Assembly (NCBI RefSeq): GCF_003205875.1
Contig: NZ_PUBZ01000095.1
Span: 1-60,371 of the forward strand
Direction: 5' to 3'
From: Herpetosiphon llansteffanensis
GTDB lineage: Bacteria; Chloroflexota; Chloroflexia; Chloroflexales; Herpetosiphonaceae
DNA: 60,371 nt
Made by a program: the position numbers and the translations under genes. Below, piece by piece: positions 9,924 through 18,593 of the stretch. Position 1 is the first letter of the stretch, and the number at the start of each line of letters is the position of its first letter. Under the pieces are notes generated by a model that was given only the letters and a program-made list of their open reading frames with translations, did not search any database and was not told the origin of the DNA.

Positions 9924-9959
9924 ACCTTCCCTGTTTTCTTCCAACTTAAGCATGTTCGA

Positions 9960-9985
9960 GGGTATGAACAACACTGTTCATACCC
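9960..9985 (+). terminator. Terminator-like hairpin after the peptidase pair
   Basis: A perfect 11-bp stem (GGGTATGAACA / TGTTCATACCC) with a 4-base loop, followed by only TTTAGG. The U-tract is short, so termination may be partial. Confidence 0.6.
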
Positions 9986-10098
9986 TTTAGGCTATGATGC
10001 AGGCAGTGACGCAGCTGGTGGTTTGGTTGGTTTCTGGCCCAACCCCGCTTGCTGCAGCTGTCTGATTATTGAACCATTTCTGCTGTAAGGAGAGTCCG

Positions 10099-10863
10099 AT
10101 GGTCGTATCTCGCTCACGGGCAGTGCTCAAAAACGTTGCATGGCTGACATGCGGCGCGTTGGTTGCCCTGCTGATCGTCTATCTGCGGCGTGATCCGCAG
10201 GCCACCGCCGCCCCCAACACGGTTACTGGCAAGGTCGAAATCGCCGCCCAGACCAATCGCTCAGGCTATGATCCCTTATCGTTGGCCGAAATTGAGCAAG
10301 CCCAGAAGATTGCGCTCAACGAATGGCAAGCCAAACGCGGCAAAGTTGTCGAAAACAAGGCCGTGCCTGCTGATGCGCAGTTGGAATTCGTCAAAACCGA
10401 ACGCCACGAAGAAATTCAAGCGGTCTACAACAAGGGCTCATGGCAACGCCGCGCCGATGTGCTGATTTTCGATTATGCCAAAAACAGCTTGGTCGCGGTG
10501 TTGGTCAACCTGAGCACTGGCAAAGTCGATGTGCTTGATCAAGCACGAGGCAGCCAACCACACCCGACCGATCGCGAAACCACACGCGCCTTGCAATTGG
10601 TCTTGGATCACCCTACCTTTGGGCCACAATTACGCGGCGAGTATCAAGCCTTAACTGGCAAGAGCCTGACCAAGGCCAGCCAATTCCGGACGGCAGGCTT
10701 CGTCTATATTGCCGAACCACAAGTTGATAACGCCGCTGTTTTGCGCAGTTGCCAACAAAATCGCTGTGTTCAATTGCTGCTCAGCGCCGATGATGAATGG
10801 GCGATTGAGAGCACCCCGATTGTTGATCTTTCGAATGGCCTTGTGGTTAGTTTGAAACGTTAG
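10099..10863 (+). CDS. Copper amine oxidase N-terminal-type domain, separate gene
   Basis: This 254-residue protein has an N-terminal membrane anchor or signal (about residues 10-30). A region beginning PLSLAEIEQAQKIAL then resembles the small N-terminal (D2/D3) domains of copper amine oxidases. It contains no TPQ tyrosine or copper ligands. The start is the ATG at 10099, with AAGGAG eight bases upstream; an earlier in-frame ATG at 10069 has no such site. The next gene starts 11 bases after its stop in a different frame and encodes the catalytic domain. The two together total 646 residues, the size of a normal single-chain enzyme. Assignment rests on weak similarity plus context. Confidence 0.65.
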   Translation: MVVSRSRAVLKNVAWLTCGALVALLIVYLRRDPQATAAPNTVTGKVEIAAQTNRSGYDPLSLAEIEQAQKIALNEWQAKRGKVVENKAVPADAQLEFVKTERHEEIQAVYNKGSWQRRADVLIFDYAKNSLVAVLVNLSTGKVDVLDQARGSQPHPTDRETTRALQLVLDHPTFGPQLRGEYQALTGKSLTKASQFRTAGFVYIAEPQVDNAAVLRSCQQNRCVQLLLSADDEWAIESTPIVDLSNGLVVSLKR

Positions 10864-10873
10864 GAGCCTGGCG

Positions 10874-12052
10874 ATGAAGCTTTCAGCACGTTGGGGCATG
10901 CTACTTGGCATGCTATTAATTGGGGCCAGTCTGCTTAGCACAAACTCGCAGCAAGTGGCCAATGCGCAAACCCGTGACCGTTGTTCGAGCGGCAGTTTTA
11001 CGATTAACAAAACCTTGGAAAACGGAGCCAACTGGACATTATGTTGGGAAGAACGCAGCAGCGAAGGGATTGTACTGCGCGGCATTCGCTACACGCCACC
11101 AGGTGGCAGCTCAATTTCAATTATCAACCAAATTAATTTGGCCCAAATTCACGTCCCATACGACGATAATACCGCCCGTTTTCACGACCTCTCAGATTAT
11201 GGCTTGGGTGGCGGCCACCTGAATAACATGACGGCAGCAGATTGCCCAGAAGGAACCTTGTTGCAAAATAATGGGCGTAATGTGCTGTGTGCCACAGTTG
11301 TGCCAACCGGCTATGCCTACAAATACTATGCCCAAGTGAAGCAAGGCTCGGCCTTGGTGGTGCGCTCAGTTTCACACATTGGTGCCTATAACTATGTCAG
11401 CCAATGGATTTTCCACGATGATGCCACAATTGAGCCAGGCATCGGCGCAACTGGTAAATTGCAAAAATGTACCAATGTGGCCAAATATGGTTGGAAGATC
11501 GATGCCAGCGGGTGTCAATATGGCACATCACACGTCCACAATTACTACTGGCGCATCGACTTTGCGCTTGGCGGCAACAGCAATAACGTCGTTGAGCAGA
11601 TCGAATTCGATTCAAGTGGCACAGCCCAACGTGGCTTACAAGTGCGAGCCTATACCACTGAAACCGCCACTCAAGTTAACCCTGAAAATTTCCGTTCATG
11701 GCGGGTCAAAAATAGCAGTGTCCTGAATAGCGATGGGCACGAAATCTCATATGACATCGTTGGCAACTCCGATCATGTGTTCCGTGGCCCTGCATTTGAG
11801 CCATGGACGAAGAACGATGTCTATGTGACCGAAAACAACCCCTGCGAACGCTGGGCTTCGCACAATGAAGGCAGCAGCTGTGCCGATGATGTCAGCGGTT
11901 TTGTCAATAACCAAACCTTGGCCGACCCAATCGTTTGGTATGGAATGACCTTCCATCACCTGCCCCGCGACGAAGATGATCCATTAATGTCGGCCCACTG
12001 GAGCAGCTTCCAGATGGTTCCCCGCGACTTATACGCCAGCCAACAACGCTAA
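10874..12052 (+). CDS. Copper amine oxidase catalytic domain, secreted
   Basis: This 392-residue protein has a cleavable signal peptide (hydrophobic core about residues 8-20, likely cut near ANAQT). It matches the C-terminal catalytic domain of copper/topaquinone amine oxidases, which oxidise primary amines to aldehydes with release of ammonia and peroxide. Visible key residues are a catalytic-base candidate Asp105 (RFHDLSDYG), the TPQ-precursor candidate Tyr172, copper ligands His220 and His222 (HVH), and a third ligand at His361/His362 (FHHLPRDED). Spacings Tyr-HxH (48) and HxH-His (140) fit the known enzymes. The sequence around the cofactor tyrosine is AYNY, not the usual NY[DE]Y. It has its own signal peptide, so it is not simply the frameshifted end of the preceding gene. 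Confidence 0.82.
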   Translation: MKLSARWGMLLGMLLIGASLLSTNSQQVANAQTRDRCSSGSFTINKTLENGANWTLCWEERSSEGIVLRGIRYTPPGGSSISIINQINLAQIHVPYDDNTARFHDLSDYGLGGGHLNNMTAADCPEGTLLQNNGRNVLCATVVPTGYAYKYYAQVKQGSALVVRSVSHIGAYNYVSQWIFHDDATIEPGIGATGKLQKCTNVAKYGWKIDASGCQYGTSHVHNYYWRIDFALGGNSNNVVEQIEFDSSGTAQRGLQVRAYTTETATQVNPENFRSWRVKNSSVLNSDGHEISYDIVGNSDHVFRGPAFEPWTKNDVYVTENNPCERWASHNEGSSCADDVSGFVNNQTLADPIVWYGMTFHHLPRDEDDPLMSAHWSSFQMVPRDLYASQQR

Positions 12053-12060
12053 AAAACAAA

Positions 12061-12085
12061 CGCCCGCTCAAAGCTTGAGCGGGCG
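12061..12085. terminator. Bidirectional terminator between convergent genes
   Basis: An 11-bp GC-rich stem (CGCCCGCTCAA / TTGAGCGGGCG) with a 3-base loop. It is flanked by an A-tract on the left and TTTTT on the right, so it can serve the amine oxidase gene on the plus strand and the protease gene on the minus strand. Confidence 0.85.
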
Positions 12086-12095
12086 TTTTTGTCGC

Positions 12096-13514
12096 CTATT
12101 TACCAGGCGTTGGCGTAATGGTTGGGGTTGGTGGTGGTGGTGGGGTTTGTTGTTCGTCTAAGAACTTCAATGCCCAGAATAATTGCGAATCAGCACAGGC
12201 AGTTGCGCCATCTGCTGGCGTACGGTTCAAAATACATTCAACTGGATATTGGCTTGCATCATCGGAGAATGGCACCACATAATCGGGTGTAACTCCCAAT
12301 GTGTGGATTGCGCGCTTGTTGGGCGTTAACCAGTGCGCGATTGTAATCCGTGCTTCCGATTTATCACTGAGCGTATGCACGCTTTGGACTGAACCTTTGC
12401 CAAAGGTTTTTTCACCAATCAAGGTTGCGCGTTTGGTATCTTGCATTGCGCCAGAAACGATCTCCGAGGCGCTAGCTGAGCCACCATTGACCAACACAAC
12501 CACCGGCAGATCGAATAACTCTTCAGCATCGCCTTGTTGCAGGGTCCGATATTCTTTTTGAGTGCCATCACTATTTTCTTGATAGTGGGTTACACCATCT
12601 TTGGTAAAACGGCCAAGAATATTTTGGGCCTGATTGACATAGCCACCAGGGTTATTGCGCAAATCAAAAATAATCGCTTTGGGATTATTGGGTTTGAGTT
12701 TGGCAATTGCTTGATCCATTTCGTCGTAGGATGTTTGCTTAAACTCGCTCAATTGAATATAGCCAATATCGCCAATCATGGTTGAGCGCACGCTAATCAA
12801 CGGAATCGTATCGCGCACAATTGAAATATCGAGCTGTTTTTCATCGCTGGTGCGATAAACCGTGATTACGACTTGCGAGCCTTTGGGGCCGCGAATGAGC
12901 TTAATCGCCTCAGCCAAAGCTTGATCGCGTTCGAGATTGGCGATAACTTCGCTAATTTGTTTGCCATCGACTGCCACCACAATATCCCCAGCGCGCACAT
13001 TGGCTTTTTCAGCAGGCGAGCCTTCGATTGGCGAGACAATCATAATCTGGCCGTCTTTATATTCGACGTAGGCTCCAATGCCCTCGAAGTTGCCGCGCAT
13101 ATCTTCGCGTGAGCGTTCAGCGGCTTCTGGCTCTTGAAAACCAGTAAAATCATCGCCGAGTGATTGCAGCATGCCGCGAATTGCGCCATACATCATTTTT
13201 TTCTCGTCGATTGGCTCAGTATGATAAAACTCTTTATTGACCAGATTCCAAACTTCCCAAAAAGTCTGAAAATTTTCGTCTGCATTGGCAGGGGGAGCAG
13301 CCATTTGCGTTGCTTGCAACGAATTCGAACCATCGCTCGTTCCTGCTTGATTAGCAGTGATCAGCGCCTGTTCTTTCGATGAGCTACCCCAATAAAAACC
13401 AGCGCCAAGGGCGATGCCAACAATCAGCAAGACACCAACAATCCCACCCAACACAACCCAAAGCTTTGATGTTTGGGTTGCGGAAGCGCCCGATCTGGGC
13501 TGGAACTCGCTCAT
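12096..13514 (-). CDS. ctpA: C-terminal processing peptidase, S41 family
   Basis: A 472-residue membrane-anchored serine protease. A single transmembrane segment (about residues 23-45) is followed by the S41 N-terminal helix region, a PDZ domain (around the EGIGAYVEYKDGQIMIVSPI block) and the protease core. The Ser/Lys dyad is visible: Ser in NGGSASASEIV and Lys in GEKTFGKGSVQ. The C-terminus is a Pro/Thr-rich tail. The catalytic part should face outside the cytoplasm and trim C-termini of exported proteins. The start is ATG 13514, with GAGG upstream; an ATG seven codons earlier lacks a ribosome site. Confidence 0.93.
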   Translation of the reverse strand: MSEFQPRSGASATQTSKLWVVLGGIVGVLLIVGIALGAGFYWGSSSKEQALITANQAGTSDGSNSLQATQMAAPPANADENFQTFWEVWNLVNKEFYHTEPIDEKKMMYGAIRGMLQSLGDDFTGFQEPEAAERSREDMRGNFEGIGAYVEYKDGQIMIVSPIEGSPAEKANVRAGDIVVAVDGKQISEVIANLERDQALAEAIKLIRGPKGSQVVITVYRTSDEKQLDISIVRDTIPLISVRSTMIGDIGYIQLSEFKQTSYDEMDQAIAKLKPNNPKAIIFDLRNNPGGYVNQAQNILGRFTKDGVTHYQENSDGTQKEYRTLQQGDAEELFDLPVVVLVNGGSASASEIVSGAMQDTKRATLIGEKTFGKGSVQSVHTLSDKSEARITIAHWLTPNKRAIHTLGVTPDYVVPFSDDASQYPVECILNRTPADGATACADSQLFWALKFLDEQQTPPPPPTPTITPTPGK

Positions 13515-13660
13515 AGAAAACCTCGTTTCAAGCAATTTAACCTAGGCTAATCCAGCCTGTATGCAGTGTACAACTTAAGCAACTGCTTGTAGGTTAGGTT
13601 GGCATTAGCAATCGAAATGGGTTAGTTTACGCGGTATTAGTTCTCAGACTATGGTTCATG

Positions 13661-14404
13661 CTAGCACGAATTTGGGCTAAACCATTGATCGAATTGAAAC
13701 ATGATCGCTGCCAAAGCGGCAATTGGTGCAGTTTCGGCGCGTAAAATCCGCGTGCCCAAACTCACGCTGAGCAAGCCTGCTTGGTTGGCAGCTTCAAGCT
13801 CCGCTTCAGTCCAGCCGCCCTCAGGGCCGCTCCAAATGCCAAGTTCGTGACGTGGCTCCAAGGCTAAGGCTGCCTTGAAGGCCATAGTTTGGCCAGTTTC
13901 GGCCAACAGCAAATGCCCACGAGCTTGAGGCAAGGCTTGGGCCACGGTTTGCGCTTCGTGCAAGATCGGCAAGCGCCCACGGCCAGCTTGCTCGGCGGCC
14001 TCGCGAATAATCCGCTGCCAACGTTCGCGTTTGGTTAGTGTAACATCAGCTTGCGAGCGCTCGCAGAGCAACGGTACAAACGCGGTTGCGCCCAATTCAG
14101 TGCATTTTTGCAAGGCGATTTCGAAGCGTTCGCCGCGCGTCAGGGCAAGATAAAGCGTGACGTTGATACTTGGCTCGCCATTGGCTGCATAGCGTTGCAA
14201 TATTCGGCCTTGAGCTTCGCGCTTATTCAAGCTGACCAATTCGGCAATATAGCCCGTGCCAAGGCCATCGAGCAGCGCAATATGCTGACCAACGCGCAAA
14301 CGCAGCACATTATTCCATTGGTGCAGCAACTCGCGCTCAGTCACATGCAAGGCTTCGCCCTGAATGGCCTCGGCTGGCACAAAAAAACGATAGGTATTTT
14401 TCAT
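13661..14404 (-). CDS. rsmE: 16S rRNA (uracil1498-N3)-methyltransferase RsmE
   Basis: A 247-residue SPOUT-class methyltransferase that makes m3U1498 in 16S rRNA. Family landmarks are the N-terminal YRFFVPAE, HVLRL-like NNVLRLRVG, the KCTELGATAFVPLLCERS block, the AAEQAGR block, and the knot motifs IWSGPEGGWTEAEL and SLGTRILRAETAPIAAL. The start ATG at 14404 shares one base with the TAA stop of prmA (TAATG), so the two are translationally coupled. Confidence 0.95.
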   Translation of the reverse strand: MKNTYRFFVPAEAIQGEALHVTERELLHQWNNVLRLRVGQHIALLDGLGTGYIAELVSLNKREAQGRILQRYAANGEPSINVTLYLALTRGERFEIALQKCTELGATAFVPLLCERSQADVTLTKRERWQRIIREAAEQAGRGRLPILHEAQTVAQALPQARGHLLLAETGQTMAFKAALALEPRHELGIWSGPEGGWTEAELEAANQAGLLSVSLGTRILRAETAPIAALAAIMFQFDQWFSPNSC

Positions 14405-15369
14405 TAGGCTGGCTTGCGATGGGTAAAAGCAACCCAATCGCCTTGGGTGCGTCGTTCAACTTGCTCTAAACCTACCGCCTCAAATGCTGCCACCACATCG
14501 GCTTCGCGCTCGTTGATAATGCCTGAGGTAATCAGCACGCCGCCTGGTTTGAGCGCCGCAAGGTAATCATTACCCAAAACAACATGCACTTTGGCCAAAA
14601 TATTGGCCAAAATCACATCGAACTCGTTATGATGGCGATAGCTTTGCGGCGTGCCAAGTTGTGCACCTTCCCAGCCAAGCCAATGTTCCAACGGCGCATC
14701 GCCCAAACTACCTTCCAAGGCCGTTACCAAGGTTTCAGCGTGATTGATGCGGGCATTTTCGGCAGTTGCTTCAACCGCAATTGGGTCGGTATCCAAGGCC
14801 AAAACTCGTTGCGAGCCAAGCTTGGCCGCGCCAACCGCCAAAATCCCCGAGCCACAGCCAAGATCAAGCACCGTGGTGTTGTTAAATTCGATCAATTCCA
14901 TCAATTCAAGGCAGAGTTGGGTGGTAGGGTGCAAGCCAGTGCCAAAGGCCATGCCTGGGTCGAGATTGAGCACCACATCGTTTTCAGTAGCTTCGTGTTC
15001 TAGCCACGAAGGCACAATTACAAAACGCTGGCCGATGCGGCGGGTGCGATAGTGCTCTTTCCAAGCGTTGGCCCAATCTTCTTCGGCGATGGTTTTAACC
15101 TGCAAATCGCCAACCGGACGCATCATGCCAAGCACCCACAAGCTGCGTTCGATGTTGGTTTGGGCATCGGCTGCTTGCTCGTTGGCCAGTAAGTAGGTGC
15201 GCACAATCACTGGTTTATTGGTATCAATTTGATATTCTGGTGAGTCGAGCGATGGGATGATGGCCTCTTCGACGGCCACGCCACCGTTATAGCCATATTG
15301 GGCAAATAATTCCGACACACTTTCGACCGCTTCGGTATCGACGGTCACGCTCAGTTCGAGCCACTGCAT
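14404..15369 (-). CDS. prmA: Ribosomal protein L11 methyltransferase
   Basis: A 321-residue SAM-dependent methyltransferase acting on lysines and the N-terminus of ribosomal protein L11. The SAM-binding motif VLDLGCGSGILAVGAAKLG is followed by an acidic LALDTDPIA strand, and the catalytic-region motif is VILANIL. The N-terminal substrate-recognition domain starts with WLELSVTVD. The start ATG follows a GGGG ribosome site. It forms an overlapping pair with rsmE, a common association. Confidence 0.95.
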   Translation of the reverse strand: MQWLELSVTVDTEAVESVSELFAQYGYNGGVAVEEAIIPSLDSPEYQIDTNKPVIVRTYLLANEQAADAQTNIERSLWVLGMMRPVGDLQVKTIAEEDWANAWKEHYRTRRIGQRFVIVPSWLEHEATENDVVLNLDPGMAFGTGLHPTTQLCLELMELIEFNNTTVLDLGCGSGILAVGAAKLGSQRVLALDTDPIAVEATAENARINHAETLVTALEGSLGDAPLEHWLGWEGAQLGTPQSYRHHNEFDVILANILAKVHVVLGNDYLAALKPGGVLITSGIINEREADVVAAFEAVGLEQVERRTQGDWVAFTHRKPA

Positions 15370-15473
15370 AAAAACCCCTATTTGGAAGGATGAATTATGA
15401 GGGATAAAGGATGAACCTCATTTCTCATAATTCAGGCCTTTTTAGAAAGCAAAAATAATTTAAAGCCGTAAAA

Positions 15474-15571
15474 TCCCTCATCCCTCATCCCTCATCCCTC
15501 ATCCCTCATCCCTCATCCCTCATCCCTCATCCCTCATCCCTCATCCCTCATCCCTCATCCCTCATCCCTCA
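15474..15571. repeat. 14-copy heptamer tandem repeat TCCCTCA
   Basis: Exact tandem copies of TCCCTCA (TGAGGGA on the minus strand), 98 bases in all. The stop codon of cysS (TGA, 15571-15569) is the first triplet of the array when read on the minus strand. Short runs of the same heptamer also occur near 154-165, 19899-19917 and 45601-45616. Confidence 0.97.
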
Positions 15572-16969
15572 TCCTTTCACTGTCCACGTTGTGCCAGTTG
15601 GGCCGTCTTCGAGCTGCACATCAAGCTCGCTCAGGCGGTTGCGCACCAAATCGGAGAGTGCCCATTGCTTGGCTTTGCGCAATTCGGCGCGTAGCTCAAT
15701 CAACAATTCGATGAATGGCGCTGCATCGGTTTTGCCAGCACTGCTTGCTTCCAAGCGCAGGCCGAGCACCGCTGCCAATTCGCGCAAGCGGGCTTGAGCA
15801 GCCTCGAATGGCTCGCCACCAACGCCAGCATCACGCGCTGCGTTGATCGAACGCACCAAATCAAACAGCACCGCCAAAGCCGCTGCGCTGTTGAAATCGC
15901 TATCCATCGCGCTGCGGAAATCGGCTGGAGCTTTAGCAACGATAGTATTGAGCGTATCAACCACCGCGCCGCTGGTCGTTGTGCCGTGGGCTGGCTTCAA
16001 AGCAGACATGATGCGCTCGAGTTTGCGTTCGGTATCAGCCAAAACCTCTTCATTATAAACCAATGGCGCACGATACGAGCCAGAAAGCACCAGCAAGCGC
16101 ATAATATCGGCGGAGTGTTCGCTTAAAAATTGATCAATCGTGATCAAATTGCCCAGCGATTTGCTCATTTTCTCGCCAGCCAATTGCAGCATGCCATTAT
16201 GCATCCAGACTTGGGCAAAATTTTTGCCCGTCAATGATTCGGTTTGGGCAATTTCATTTTCGTGGTGGGGGAAAATGAGGTCGTTGCCGCCGCCGTGAAT
16301 ATCAATTTGCTCAGCTAATTCGTGCAAACTCATGGCCGAGCATTCGATATGCCAACCAGGTCGGCCTTGGCCCCATGGGCTTTCCCAGGCTGGCTCGCCG
16401 GGCTTGGCCGATTTCCACAAGGCAAAATCTAAAGGATCGTCTTTGGCTTCGTCGGGAGCGATCCGTGCGCCAGAACGCATATCGTCGACGGCGCGCCGCG
16501 AAAGCTTGCCATAATCTTCATCGCCACGCACCCGAAAATAGACATCGCCATTGCTGGCATGATAGGCAGCATCTTTGGCAATCAGGCCTTCAATAAACTG
16601 AATAATTTGCGGAATTGTGGTTGAAACCCGTGGGTAGGCGGTGGCAGGAAGCACATTCAACTGGCCCAATTGCTCAAGAAAGGCCAAGGTATAGCTTTCG
16701 GCCAATTCCATCGGGTCGCGACCTTGTTCGTTGGCGCGGCGAATAATTTTATCGTCAACATCGGTAAAATTCATCACATGGCGCACCGTATAGCCCGACC
16801 ACTCCAAATAGCGCCGCACAACATCGAACACGACAGCTGACATGGCATGGCCAATATGGGCATCAGAATACACCGTCGGCCCACAGACATACATCGACAC
16901 ATGGTCAGCAACCAACGGTGTAAACGGCTCGGTCTGGCGGGTAAGGGTGTTGTAAATTGCTAATGCCAT
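15569..16969 (-). CDS. cysS: Cysteinyl-tRNA synthetase
   Basis: A 466-residue class I aminoacyl-tRNA synthetase charging tRNA-Cys. Visible are the zinc-binding Cys in MYVCGPTVY, the HIGH-type motif DAHIGHAMS, the WHIECSAMS zinc/substrate block, [10 protein letters not shown], and KMSKS in [10 protein letters not shown]. The start ATG follows GAGGAG. The coding frame ends exactly at the edge of the heptamer array. It lies 31 bases behind cysE on the same strand, so a cysE-cysS operon is likely, as in many Gram-positive bacteria. Confidence 0.96.
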   Translation of the reverse strand: MALAIYNTLTRQTEPFTPLVADHVSMYVCGPTVYSDAHIGHAMSAVVFDVVRRYLEWSGYTVRHVMNFTDVDDKIIRRANEQGRDPMELAESYTLAFLEQLGQLNVLPATAYPRVSTTIPQIIQFIEGLIAKDAAYHASNGDVYFRVRGDEDYGKLSRRAVDDMRSGARIAPDEAKDDPLDFALWKSAKPGEPAWESPWGQGRPGWHIECSAMSLHELAEQIDIHGGGNDLIFPHHENEIAQTESLTGKNFAQVWMHNGMLQLAGEKMSKSLGNLITIDQFLSEHSADIMRLLVLSGSYRAPLVYNEEVLADTERKLERIMSALKPAHGTTTSGAVVDTLNTIVAKAPADFRSAMDSDFNSAAALAVLFDLVRSINAARDAGVGGEPFEAAQARLRELAAVLGLRLEASSAGKTDAAPFIELLIELRAELRKAKQWALSDLVRNRLSELDVQLEDGPTGTTWTVKG

Positions 16970-17000
16970 AAATCTGGCTCCTCAACACAATAATAAAGAG

Positions 17001-17762
17001 CTAAATACCGTCAGCGTATTGCATCTCGTAACTTTGCAAATCTTCAAGGCAATCGAAGGGATCGTCGCCAGGGGTACGTTGGGCGCTGAGTACGGCAATA
17101 TGGTAGGCTTGGCTGCCCATGGCGCTTTCTAGCTCGATCACCCGTTGATTGAGCGTTTGGACCGATTCGTGGAGTGAGCGCAACATTGCGCCCTCAGGGT
17201 CGGGCAACATTTCAACGCGATTGGTTTGGCCAGTTTGGGGGTCGCGGGTTGCCACCACCCGCGCAGGTACGCCAATTGCGGTTGAATAGGCAGGCACTGG
17301 CTTGACCACAACCGCACCACCGCCGATGCGCGCGCCTTCGCCAATCGTAATTGCCCCAAGCACTTTGGCTCCAACCCCGATCACCACGTGGTTGCCGATA
17401 GTTGGGTGACGTTTGCCGATTTCCTTGCCAGTTCCGCCGAGCGTTACGCCTTGATACATCACCACATCATCGCCGATAATCGCCGTTTCGCCAACCACAA
17501 TGCCCATCCCATGGTCGATAAACAAGCGCTGGCCAATCGTCGCGCCGGGGTGAATTTCAATGCCGGTAAAAAAGCGCGTGAGTTGCGAAAGCAAGCGCGG
17601 AATAAAAGGCAACTTTTGCTTCCAAAGCCAGTGAGTTAGGCGATGGATTTGGACAGCCTGAAACCCAGGGTAGAGCAGCACCTCAAAAATCGAGCGCGCA
17701 GCTGGGTCATTGTGTAAAATTGTCTGAATATCTTCGCGAACCGAACGCCACCAATGCCTCAT
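17001..17762 (-). CDS. cysE: Serine O-acetyltransferase
   Basis: A 253-residue enzyme that acetylates L-serine with acetyl-CoA, the first step of cysteine synthesis. It has the N-terminal helical region and then a left-handed beta-helix of hexapeptide repeats. Catalytic and substrate blocks are [34 protein letters not shown] and KRHPTIG. A C-terminal extension of about 65 residues beyond the hexapeptide domain is longer than in short bacterial forms and ends in a predicted helix. The start ATG follows AAAGGA. It is the first gene of a probable cysE-cysS unit, linking cysteine supply and tRNA charging. Confidence 0.94.
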   Translation of the reverse strand: MRHWWRSVREDIQTILHNDPAARSIFEVLLYPGFQAVQIHRLTHWLWKQKLPFIPRLLSQLTRFFTGIEIHPGATIGQRLFIDHGMGIVVGETAIIGDDVVMYQGVTLGGTGKEIGKRHPTIGNHVVIGVGAKVLGAITIGEGARIGGGAVVVKPVPAYSTAIGVPARVVATRDPQTGQTNRVEMLPDPEGAMLRSLHESVQTLNQRVIELESAMGSQAYHIAVLSAQRTPGDDPFDCLEDLQSYEMQYADGI

Positions 17763-17795
17763 ATCGATCCATTCCTTTCGCAGACAAAAAGAAAG

Positions 17796-17830
17796 CCCAA
17801 GGCCATTAGCCTTAAGCCAAGTACCTTGGG
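17796..17830 (-). terminator. Terminator of the FmdB gene
   Basis: On the minus strand CCCAAGG and CCTTGGG form a stem (with an alternative inner AAGGC/GCCTT hairpin), followed by CTTTCTTTTTG. It lies just after the FmdB stop and before cysE. Confidence 0.65.
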
Positions 17831-17845
17831 TTCTTGAATGTCGCT

Positions 17846-18178
17846 TTAGGCCGCAGCCGAAGACTCTGATTTGCTGGTTTCGGCTTTGGGAGCTTCAGGC
17901 TTGCTTTCGCTGGTTGCAGCGGCAGGCGCAGCAGCACTACTGGCATCGCTATTTGTTGATGCAGGTGTGCTTGATTTGCTGCTACTGGTGCTGTTATTGC
18001 CTGAACGACTATCATTAATATACCATCCACTACCCTTGAATACCACCCCAACCGGCTGAAATACACGTTTGATCGTGCCTTGACAGCGCGGACAGATTGT
18101 CAGCGGCTCGTCAGAGAAGCGTTGAAATTGCTCGAATTGTGCGCCACATGCTTGGCACGCATACACATAGGTTGGCAC
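17846..18178 (-). CDS. FmdB-type zinc ribbon protein
   Basis: A 110-residue protein. The first 45 residues are an FmdB/CxxC zinc ribbon ([18 protein letters not shown] and then [13 protein letters not shown]). The remainder is a low-complexity Ser/Ala/Lys/Glu tail, likely disordered. The start is a GTG at 18178, with GGAGG nine bases upstream; this gives the usual MPTYxYxC N-terminus, while the longer in-frame opening does not. Often called a regulatory protein, but its role is not established. Confidence 0.85.
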   Translation of the reverse strand: MPTYVYACQACGAQFEQFQRFSDEPLTICPRCQGTIKRVFQPVGVVFKGSGWYINDSRSGNNSTSSSKSSTPASTNSDASSAAAPAAATSESKPEAPKAETSKSESSAAA

Positions 18179-18593
18179 GTTACCATACCTCCGACAGGAT
18201 GAAAGTTTAACGCAACAAAGCCCCAAAAGGCACATTGCTTCATTCTACCGTAATTATGGTCGCTGATCAACCAAGCAAAGAACATAGAGCAAAGAACATA
18301 GAGCATAGATGGGAGTTCGTTTTGATCCACGAAGGACACGAAGAGCACGAAGCACGGAACCGCGAAGAGCGCGAAGGACGCGAAGTTAAGTTTTTTAGCC
18401 ACAAATCACCCAGATTTTTTGATTATATTCCAATAGCCTATAGCCACACTGTCTCTGCGCCTCTGCGTTAAAAATCCGATCCCCAATCCCCAATCCCCAC
18501 TAAACAATCATCTTTGACATAAGCAATTCTTGGTGCTACCATAGGCGCTGCGGGGAATTTTGGAAACGCATATCCCGACGTTGGAGGGTGCTC
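18179..18593. other. Intergenic region with dispersed repeats
   Basis: There is no gene here. It holds fragments of the window-wide AT-rich repeat families: AAGAACATAGAGC runs (18280-18310), CACGAAG runs (18325-18385), TTTTTTAGCCACAAATCA (about 18392), and CTCTGCGCCTCTGCGTTAAA (about 18452). A promoter follows at 18514. Confidence 0.7.
18514..18542 (+). promoter_or_regulatory. Sigma-70-type promoter for the Xer recombinase
   Basis: A perfect -35 TTGACA (18514-18519), a 17-base spacer and -10 TACCAT (18537-18542), about 50 bases upstream of the start codon. Confidence 0.6.

Noticed and set aside
10069-12052. Copper amine oxidase broken by a frameshift
   Set aside because: The second gene has its own ATG and complete signal peptide, and 10 bases separate the genes, so a split gene is more likely than an error.
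15474-15571. CRISPR array
   Set aside because: The unit is 7 bases with no spacers; it is a simple tandem repeat. The 11-peptide array also has coding units, not constant repeats with unique spacers.
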